Assembly (NCBI GenBank): GCA_016293365.1
Contig: JAEDEK010000066.1
Span: 1-10,540 of the forward strand
DNA length: 10,540 nucleotides
Direction of reading: 5' to 3'
From: Bulleidia sp.
Lineage (GTDB): Bacteria; Bacillota_I; Bacilli_A; Erysipelotrichales; Erysipelotrichaceae
The position numbers and the translations under genes are program-made. The notes below the pieces were generated by a model. That model saw only the letters and a program-made list of their open reading frames with translations. It did not search any database and was not told the DNA's origin. Of the stretch, positions 5,288-10,540 are shown piece by piece (the first letter of the stretch is position 1; each line of letters opens with the position of its first letter).

Positions 5288-6826
5288 ATGTACAGAATCA
5301 GTTTATTTGAAGGAAACAGACTGTCAGATGTCTGCTTCTATTATTCTGCAAAGCCTACGTGTGAAGCAGAACTCTGGAAACCGTTAGGAAAATTCCTTGC
5401 GGAATGTGACTACGAAAACGAAACCATCACAGCCCAGGGGGATGATGGGACTAAGGCTGTTATTTCCATTGATGACCATGTTTTACACCTGACGGAAGAT
5501 GGATTTGATCTGAAAAAGACACTGTATCCAAAAAAGCTGCTGCGAAGGGTAGATCTGGAACATAACAGAAAAAGTTACTATGATCTTATCCCAAACAACA
5601 TGGGAACATTTCTGACAGTGGATGTTGGAGCACGATATGGTGTTCTTGGCACAGAAGTGGAAGAAAGCAAAGTCCTGCCAAGACCATTTCCATCCCAGCT
5701 GTTCTGGGCACGATACTATGCAAAACTGCGTGCTGGATATTCGGATGAAACAGAACTTCTTGGTGAAGGAGAAGATGTCCTGAAAGCATTGTTCGGTAAT
5801 GGAACACATCCGGAAAGTGATGAGGATGAAACTGCTGTAGAGCTGTATAGACTGCTTGTGCACACAGCAAAGGAATATCTGGATTCTCAGTTCAATATTG
5901 ACTGGCTGTCTGAAAAGGCTCCCTATACTGCTCGTCAGGTCGAATCCTGCTGGAAAATTCTGGGAGGTCTGATCAGTACACTGGATATTGAAGAAACTGA
6001 AAAAATGGTGCAGGAAGCAAACAGGCAGATCACTAAACTGCTGAAAATTGCTTCTCCGACCATGAAAAAAGGGAAATCCATCTCATCTTTTGCGGTAGCA
6101 CGACATAAATCACAACAGCAGACCATTAAGGATATCCGAAAAAAAGCAGATGAATGGGAAAACAGAATCATGGCAATGGATGCTGTGGTAGGGCAGAGTT
6201 CATCAAAAAAGAATAATGAGGAACTTGTATCACCATTCGGAAACGTTTCTGTCCGCAAGGCGGATGCAGATGAATTCACTCATTATCAGAAGCTGATTGA
6301 AGAGAAAACACCTGATATGGTAGGCATGCTGAAGGATGTCTATATTCTTGATCCGATTGCTCGCAGGCAAAGATATGAAGAAGCTCTTGAAAAGGCAGAA
6401 GATAAAAGTGAAGAAGAACTGTTCCATGGATCAAGAACAGAAAATATGGTTTCTTTAATCAAATCCGGTGGACCGACAATTCATGTTACTGCTTCAAACG
6501 GACGCATGTTTGGTAATGGTTCATATTGGGCAAACAATTTTGATAAATCGCTTGGCTATACGAGCTTTTCCAACAGCCGATGGGCACATGGAGATGCTAT
6601 GGAGGCATACATGCTTGTAGGACAGGTTCATACAGGAAAGAAATACTTCACTTCCTTTACCGGTAATGATGAACATGAAACAAAAGATGGAGGGTATGAC
6701 TGCTGTTATGCCCTTGCAGACAACACTTCATTGTACAGGGATGAAATCATCACCTATGATGAAGAACATTCATATGTAAAGGCAATTCTCAGAATTGCAG
6801 AGGACAACACAAATGACACAGAATAA
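5288..6826 (+). CDS. WGR-domain poly/mono(ADP-ribosyl)transferase (PARP)
   Basis: This 512-aa protein should transfer ADP-ribose from NAD+ to protein or nucleic acid. Residues 1-85 are an uncharacterised beta-rich region. A WGR-like DNA-end-binding domain spans about 88-155 (NRKSYYDL...YGVLGTE...SQLFWARYYAKLRAGYSD); the usual Arg of the WGR motif is Val here. A helical region at about 180-300 stands where PARPs carry their autoinhibitory helical domain (VESCWKILGGLISTL). The catalytic domain is at about 325-503: LFHGSRTENMVSLIKSG (H380), GRMFGNGSYWANNFDKSLGY (Y413) and YRDEIITYD (E486). The H-Y-E triad of PARP1-type enzymes is complete, and the Glu is compatible with chain elongation. The start is fixed by GGGAG 6 nt upstream. 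The stop codon overlaps the helicase start, so the two are translationally coupled. Fold and active site are firm; the target and the role in defence or repair are inferred. Confidence 0.92.
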   Translation: MYRISLFEGNRLSDVCFYYSAKPTCEAELWKPLGKFLAECDYENETITAQGDDGTKAVISIDDHVLHLTEDGFDLKKTLYPKKLLRRVDLEHNRKSYYDLIPNNMGTFLTVDVGARYGVLGTEVEESKVLPRPFPSQLFWARYYAKLRAGYSDETELLGEGEDVLKALFGNGTHPESDEDETAVELYRLLVHTAKEYLDSQFNIDWLSEKAPYTARQVESCWKILGGLISTLDIEETEKMVQEANRQITKLLKIASPTMKKGKSISSFAVARHKSQQQTIKDIRKKADEWENRIMAMDAVVGQSSSKKNNEELVSPFGNVSVRKADADEFTHYQKLIEEKTPDMVGMLKDVYILDPIARRQRYEEALEKAEDKSEEELFHGSRTENMVSLIKSGGPTIHVTASNGRMFGNGSYWANNFDKSLGYTSFSNSRWAHGDAMEAYMLVGQVHTGKKYFTSFTGNDEHETKDGGYDCCYALADNTSLYRDEIITYDEEHSYVKAILRIAEDNTNDTE

Positions 6827-9635
6827 TACACAGACGGAAATATCGGTTTCCGCACTAAAGAGGAATCATCTCTGCACAAAAAGCATGCATTTTGACTTTG
6901 AAGCAAAGGACAATTCATCTTCGGAAGCTGGTTCCCGATCACAGATCGTCAAAGATACAATCATCAACGCTCTGAAATATGATCTGAAAAGACTTACGAA
7001 AGTCTGTTACCCAAATGGAAAGCAGAACTACAAAGACTCTGAAAAGGCATATTCAAGGGCAGTTATGGAATATATGGCTACACGATATGACGAATGTGGC
7101 TTTATTAACTACCAGCAGAAACAGGAACAGCTGTTATGGGATCATCGCAGAGTCATGCGGTATCTCAACTGGGAAAGACGGATTCCATCCTTTCCCGAGC
7201 CAGACACAGTGGAGCTGGGTAATAGAACGGTTCGGATCAAGCCGGATCTGCTGTTTGAATCAGCACCAGGAGTAGCAGAAGTGGTATTCCTGAAAAACTC
7301 CTTTGCCCAGCCCCGTCCACGTCATAAAAATGGAGCAGATGAATTCTATGAATATGATCTGCAACTGTATTCAGCTATCCTGTATGCACGTAAAAAGGGA
7401 TATAACAATATCACTGCTTCTATTTACTTCATGAAGAAAAGATCAGACTGTTCCAACTGGTACTGCTGTTCGCAGGAGTTTACCGGTGACAATATAATAA
7501 GGATGATCGATCTTTATGACGGAAAAGATAATGAGCTGGACGATAAAATCAGATCACAGTACTTCAGCTGTCTGAATCAGGGAATCGATGATGAGGAAAT
7601 GAAAGGGAATGACTGCAGATTCTGCCCGCACTATGACATCTGCAAATATGAACTGCCTTCCATTTCTACATATCAGGAAATGGGAGACAGTATCATTCCA
7701 TCCGCTGTTTCCTATACCGATCAGCAACAGAAAGTGATTGACTTCAATCATGGAGTAGCAAGAGTTATTGCAGCAGCAGGTTCTGGAAAAACACAGACCA
7801 TTGCAGGGCGAATCGTCAGACTTCTTCAGGATGGGGTAAAACCTGAAGAGATCCTGTGCATTACCTTTTCGAACAGTGGAGCTCAGGAAATGAAGCGAAA
7901 AATTGCCAGACAATGCCTTGCATGCCATGTTAAGACAGATCTGGAAAAACTTGCGGTTACCACATTCCATGCATTTGAATTTGATATTGTCAAAAGCAAC
8001 TGGAAGAAACTTGGGTACAAAAAGGAACTGACAGTCATTGATACAGTGCAGAAATACTCTGTCATCAACAGGATTCTGAAAAAGCATCCGGTATATGAAT
8101 GGGGCGGAAAGAGCTTTCTGAATTATACTGTCTCCAGTAATTATGGCATGAAAGGGGCACTGGCAATCGTTGCTGATATCTTTTCTGAGATCAAAGCAAT
8201 GGATGGTGATGAAAACACAGATCCAAGACTGCTTTCTTCTGTAAAGGATCTTCCATCGAATGTAGCTAAGGAGATAGTATCCCGTTACTTATATTATAAG
8301 GAAGAGCTTCTGGCAAATGGATTGGTGGATTTTGAGGATATGGAACTTAATGCATTTTCCATTATCGACAATGATCCTGATTTTCTGAATCAGCATTGCG
8401 CTTACAGACACATCTTCATCGATGAATACCAGGATACTTCCGGATTTCAGATGGAACTGGTCAAACGGTTGAGACAGAACAGCTCTTTTGAAAGCCTGAT
8501 GATTGTCGGGGATGACTGGCAGAGTATTTATGGATTCCGTGGCACTTCACCAGAATATATCCTGAATTTTGAAAGACATCTCAACAGTGCTTTCATGTAT
8601 CGAACAATAAACCATTCCGTTTCCTATACACATAATTCAGATCATGTTGAAGATCTTTATCTGACACAGAACTGGAGAAGTAAACAGGAAATACTGGATC
8701 TGTCTTCGCAACTGCTGGAATACAATTCCAGTGGGATAAAAAAGACAATAGATGCAGCCAGAGGGAATGGTGGTATCGTCACTGTTCAGGGATATGATGA
8801 TATCGAACAGGAATACAGGGCGATTGCGGAAATGATCAAAGCAGAGCATGATCAGGGTATTGCCTATGACAATATGGCAGTTCTTGCTTTTACAAAAAAT
8901 GAGCTCAGGAAACTGGCATCATGTCTGACAAATACAGGTATTCCATCGATGTTTGGAGCACCTGAACCAATCAGTGAAAACTCACGAATCCGTGCACTGC
9001 TTGCTTTTGTAAAATTGCTGGAGAATACTGAAAATACAAAGAATGCTGCAATTGTGGCAAATGCGGTATACAGAGCATCCGATCTTTCTTTGACAACAGG
9101 TATCATGGAACTTCCACGTACCGAAATACTGGAAAGAGTAGGTGAAGTTGTCTATATGGCATGTCAGATCAACCAGGAAAGAAATCCGAAGGAAAAGAAG
9201 GAAATGTTGTTATCCTATATCCGCTCATTTTCTTTGGAAGATGAAACAGTTGAACACTTCCTTGAAGCAACTGCAAACCTTGACTATGACGAAACTATCT
9301 CCTATTGTCAGGATTTTGAAAGATTCGGATTGGCGGAAGAATACAGAAGACTTGGAGAGTATCCAGGCGTAAAGCTGATTACAGCACATTCATCCAAAGG
9401 ACTGGAATGGGATGTAGTATTCTTTACACCGGATGGGATAGCCAAAAGCTTCAACCGAAAGGCATCGATAAATGATGAACTCAGACGTCTTGAATTTGTC
9501 GCAATGACAAGAGCCAGAGACACACTGCATGTGACCGGTTTGCGTATGAGAAAAACTGCAAGTGGATACGCCCTAAATGTACCATTGCAGGAGTTACTCA
9601 GCGTGTATGATCAGAAGCAGGAAAAGACAGAATAA
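6813..9635 (+). CDS. Cas4/RecB-like Fe-S nuclease domain fused to UvrD/PcrA-type superfamily 1 helicase
   Basis: The 940-aa protein begins at ATG 6813, served by AGAGGA inside the end of the PARP gene; an in-frame TTG at 6795 is less likely. N-terminal half (1-290): a PD-(D/E)XK-type domain with D144 (IKPDLLFE), E156 (AEVVFLK) and the family's Q-x-x-Y-like helix (QLYSAILYA, about 184-192). C21 plus CRFCPHYDIC (C268, C271, C277) give the four-Cys iron-sulphur pattern of Cas4 and AddB nucleases. The usual Lys two residues after the Glu is missing, so activity is uncertain. Helicase motifs, all present: Q motif YTDQQQKVIDF, Walker A AAAGSGKT (321-328), TFSNSGAQEM, TTFHAF, II FIDEYQD (535-541), III VGDDWQSIYGFRG, IV NWRS (620-623), V ITAHSSKGLEWD, VI FVAMTRAR. 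It is therefore an ATP-dependent 3'-5' DNA translocase with an attached nuclease domain, acting with the PARP encoded before it. A strong terminator follows. Confidence 0.93.
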   Translation: MTQNNTQTEISVSALKRNHLCTKSMHFDFEAKDNSSSEAGSRSQIVKDTIINALKYDLKRLTKVCYPNGKQNYKDSEKAYSRAVMEYMATRYDECGFINYQQKQEQLLWDHRRVMRYLNWERRIPSFPEPDTVELGNRTVRIKPDLLFESAPGVAEVVFLKNSFAQPRPRHKNGADEFYEYDLQLYSAILYARKKGYNNITASIYFMKKRSDCSNWYCCSQEFTGDNIIRMIDLYDGKDNELDDKIRSQYFSCLNQGIDDEEMKGNDCRFCPHYDICKYELPSISTYQEMGDSIIPSAVSYTDQQQKVIDFNHGVARVIAAAGSGKTQTIAGRIVRLLQDGVKPEEILCITFSNSGAQEMKRKIARQCLACHVKTDLEKLAVTTFHAFEFDIVKSNWKKLGYKKELTVIDTVQKYSVINRILKKHPVYEWGGKSFLNYTVSSNYGMKGALAIVADIFSEIKAMDGDENTDPRLLSSVKDLPSNVAKEIVSRYLYYKEELLANGLVDFEDMELNAFSIIDNDPDFLNQHCAYRHIFIDEYQDTSGFQMELVKRLRQNSSFESLMIVGDDWQSIYGFRGTSPEYILNFERHLNSAFMYRTINHSVSYTHNSDHVEDLYLTQNWRSKQEILDLSSQLLEYNSSGIKKTIDAARGNGGIVTVQGYDDIEQEYRAIAEMIKAEHDQGIAYDNMAVLAFTKNELRKLASCLTNTGIPSMFGAPEPISENSRIRALLAFVKLLENTENTKNAAIVANAVYRASDLSLTTGIMELPRTEILERVGEVVYMACQINQERNPKEKKEMLLSYIRSFSLEDETVEHFLEATANLDYDETISYCQDFERFGLAEEYRRLGEYPGVKLITAHSSKGLEWDVVFFTPDGIAKSFNRKASINDELRRLEFVAMTRARDTLHVTGLRMRKTASGYALNVPLQELLSVYDQKQEKTE

Positions 9636-9640
9636 CAATA

Positions 9641-9689
9641 AGACCATGAAGAGTGTCCCTCGATAGAGGTATAATCTTCGTGGTTTTTT
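9641..9689 (+). terminator. Intrinsic terminator of the PARP-helicase operon
   Basis: A stem pairs 9643-9652 with 9675-9684 (10 bp, one G-U, extendable by two outer pairs). An inner CCTC-GATA-GAGG hairpin sits at 9658-9669, and six T residues follow at 9684-9689. It begins 6 nt after the helicase stop codon and precedes the antitoxin gene, which has its own promoter candidate. Confidence 0.85.
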
Positions 9690-9716
9690 GAATTTTACAG
9701 CAAAACATTGTACTTT
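9688..9716 (+). promoter_or_regulatory. Candidate promoter of the Phd antitoxin gene
   Basis: TTGAAT (9688-9693) and TACTTT (9711-9716) are spaced by 17 nt, just after the operon terminator. Both boxes deviate from consensus. A promoter is needed here because the terminator isolates the gene from the helicase operon. Transcription would start near 9723, inside the inverted repeat at 9719-9736. Confidence 0.4.
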
Positions 9717-9718
9717 AT

Positions 9719-9736
9719 ATGTACGAGGAGGTACAT
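9719..9736. promoter_or_regulatory. Inverted repeat enclosing the antitoxin ribosome binding site
   Basis: ATGTAC (9719-9724) and GTACAT (9731-9736) are perfect inverse copies around GAGGAG (9725-9730). Phd/YefM antitoxins bind palindromes in their own promoters, often with TGTAC/GTACA cores as in the YefM operator. This is a good candidate autoregulatory site. As RNA it would also hide the ribosome binding site in the hairpin loop. Confidence 0.55.
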
Positions 9737-9742
9737 GTTAAT

Positions 9743-9997
9743 ATGCCAAATATCAAACCAATCTCAGATCTTAGAAATTACAGTGATGTTCTACGTGATG
9801 TATCTATAGGAGCTCCTGTGTTTCTAACGGAAAACGGCAAAGGGAGATATGTCATCTTAGATATCCAGGATTATGAGAGAACAGAAGCAACTCTTTACCT
9901 CATGAATGAACTTGAAAAAGGACGTAAATCAGGTGAAGTGGATGGCTGGCTGTCATTAAATGATGTAGAAAAGAAACTTGGAGTAATGAATGAATAA
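9743..9997 (+). CDS. Phd/YefM-family antitoxin, apparently without its toxin
   Basis: The 84-aa protein starts MPNIKPISDLRNYSDVL, the hallmark of the Phd/YefM family: the N-terminal fold binds operator DNA and the C-terminal part neutralises a RelE/ParE-type toxin. Conserved features are SDLRNY (8-13), the PVFLTENGKGRYVILDIQDYE strand-turn region (about 26-46) and a charged helical tail rich in Lys and Glu. An ATG at 9719 is in frame, but 9743 gives the family's usual N-terminus. GAGGAGG lies 11 nt upstream, a slightly long spacing. No toxin gene follows: the next 147 nt lack any RelE/ParE-like frame, and the 90-aa gene after that is unrelated. It may be an orphan regulator, an anti-addiction module, or the remnant of a module. 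Confidence 0.92.
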   Translation: MPNIKPISDLRNYSDVLRDVSIGAPVFLTENGKGRYVILDIQDYERTEATLYLMNELEKGRKSGEVDGWLSLNDVEKKLGVMNE

Positions 9998-10144
9998 TGC
10001 TTGTTTTGATATATCCATACATTCTTCTATATACACCGGATCAGGATAATAACTGCTTTTCTTCTCTTATCAGCAAGATTCACACCTAATATATAATAAG
10101 GAAGAAATATCCGTTTTGCCAATGATTAGGAATATAATGTATAC
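9998..10144 (+). other. AT-rich intergenic region where a toxin gene would be expected
   Basis: Two short frames overlap the antitoxin stop. One starts at ATG 9990 (19 codons, MNNACFDISIHSSIYTGSG). The other starts at ATG 9997 in a TAATG overlap and has 30 codons beginning MLVLIYPYILLYTP. Neither resembles a RelE/ParE toxin and both stop early. The stretch also holds two TATAAT boxes (10092-10097 and 10133-10138) that may belong to promoters of the next gene. Clear -35 boxes are not seen. Confidence 0.35.
10133..10138 (+). promoter_or_regulatory. TATAAT -10 box immediately before the 90-aa gene
   Basis: This perfect -10 hexamer ends 6 nt before the ATG at 10145, so transcription from it would begin at or next to the start codon and give a nearly leaderless mRNA. 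No convincing -35 is present 17 nt upstream (TCCGTT). Another TATAAT at 10092-10097 would give a leader of about 40 nt that includes AGGA at 10127-10130. Confidence 0.3.
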
Positions 10145-10417
10145 ATGCAACAGAAATTCAAATTACACCAGATTGTTTACATGATCGCTGCTGGTAAACA
10201 GATCAAGGAAATGGTCGTCATGAAATATGCAGGTGGTTTTTATACCGTCAGATACAGAGATACCGGTGGAGGGTTGCGAGTACGCGAAAGCAGATTGTAT
10301 GCGACAAAAGCAGAAGCAGAAAAGGCAGGCGGTATTGGACCAGGGAATAAGCCAAAGAAGGAAGAAGAGTATATTGACTGGGATCAGATCACAGAGAAGT
10401 ATTACACACCATTCTGA
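10145..10417 (+). CDS. Unrecognised small beta-rich protein, 90 aa
   Basis: The protein begins MQQKFKLHQIVYMIAAGKQI and has a compact core of strands, AGGFYTVRYRDTGGGLRVRESRLYATKAEAE (in two parts, about 29-59). This resembles a small SH3- or Tudor-like barrel, followed by a charged tail and WDQITEKYY at the end. It is basic in the middle and has no membrane segment. I recall similar small proteins in Firmicutes mobile elements but cannot name a family or function. The start at 10145 has only a weak AGGA 14 nt upstream. An internal Met at 10220 with AAGGA 9 nt upstream would give a 65-aa form, but it would remove the first strands, so the longer form is preferred. It is not a toxin partner for the preceding antitoxin by any visible motif. 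Confidence 0.7.
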   Translation: MQQKFKLHQIVYMIAAGKQIKEMVVMKYAGGFYTVRYRDTGGGLRVRESRLYATKAEAEKAGGIGPGNKPKKEEEYIDWDQITEKYYTPF

Positions 10418-10524
10418 CGATGAAGACTTTCGCTCTGAATGTTGGACTTATATCAATATTTCTAATGAATGTATTGCACAAAACGGCTATAATATGGTTA
10501 GAATATTACTATCAAAGTTGTTTT

Positions 10525-10533
10525 GGAGGTGAT
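10525..10533 (+). promoter_or_regulatory. Strong ribosome binding site of the next gene
   Basis: GGAGGTGAT matches the 3' end of 16S rRNA over nine bases and lies 3 nt before the ATG at 10537, which starts a further plus-strand gene cut off by the window edge. A TATAAT at 10488-10493 is a possible -10 box for it, without a clear -35. No gene or terminator is seen in 10418-10524. Confidence 0.65.
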
Positions 10534-10536
10534 TAT

Positions 10537-10540
10537 ATGA
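10537..10540 (+). CDS. Start codon of a further gene (partial, product unknown)
   Basis: Only ATG and one more base are in the window. The call rests on the near-perfect GGAGGTGAT ribosome binding site just upstream. Nothing can be said about the product. Confidence 0.5.

Noticed and set aside
6795..6812. TTG start for the nuclease-helicase six codons upstream
   Set aside because: ATG 6813 has AGAGGA at a normal distance. The TTG has no motif of its own.
10227..10532. A 101-codon plus-strand frame overlapping the 90-aa gene
   Set aside because: It is a shifted frame through the better supported gene, with no ribosome binding site and low-complexity Lys/Gln content where they overlap.

Overview
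The window looks like an accessory region of a low-GC Gram-positive gut bacterium, most likely a Lachnospiraceae-type Clostridia. The reasons are strong AGGAGG-type ribosome binding sites, AT-rich promoters, intrinsic terminators with U-runs, a DUF5688-like protein (a family seen mainly in Lachnospiraceae) and a Phd antitoxin of the style common there. A repressor/metallopeptidase-like gene pair, an IscB element and an orphan antitoxin suggest a mobile or formerly mobile island. No integrase, transposase, tRNA, rRNA or CRISPR array is visible.

Layout. (1) 1-510, minus strand: an XRE-family repressor followed by the first 18 codons of a gene that may be an ImmA/IrrE-type metallopeptidase. The promoter region carries three TTGTCAT half-sites, probably the repressor's operators. 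(2) 526-2076, plus strand: a leader with a terminator-like hairpin, then three tightly spaced genes. Two are unrecognised (177 and 63 aa) and the third is a DUF5688-like protein. (3) 2062 to about 3912: an IscB element without a transposase. It has a left-end hairpin that overlaps the last codons of the DUF5688 gene, a structured omega RNA (HEARO RNA) of about 350 nt, iscB with intact RuvC and HNH residues, and a right-end hairpin whose 10-nt loop nearly matches the left one. (4) 4006-9689: a second leader hairpin related to the first, then three plus-strand genes: a beta-rich protein of unknown function, a WGR-PARP ADP-ribosyltransferase, and a fusion of a Cas4/RecB-like Fe-S nuclease domain to a UvrD-type helicase. 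The last two overlap by 14 nt, and a strong intrinsic terminator closes the unit. (5) 9690-10540: an orphan Phd/YefM antitoxin, a 90-aa unknown protein, and the ribosome binding site and ATG of a further gene.

How the parts may work together. IscB is an RNA-guided nuclease; its guide would be copied from the end of the DUF5688 gene, next to which the element sits. The WGR-PARP and the nuclease-helicase look like a DNA-end-sensing and DNA-processing pair, possibly for phage or plasmid defence or for repair. I do not know this combination as a characterised system. The related terminator-like hairpins in front of the first gene of both plus-strand units (582-633 and 4006-4072) suggest shared control by conditional transcription termination. 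That link is inference from sequence and is the most novel-looking regulatory signal in the window.
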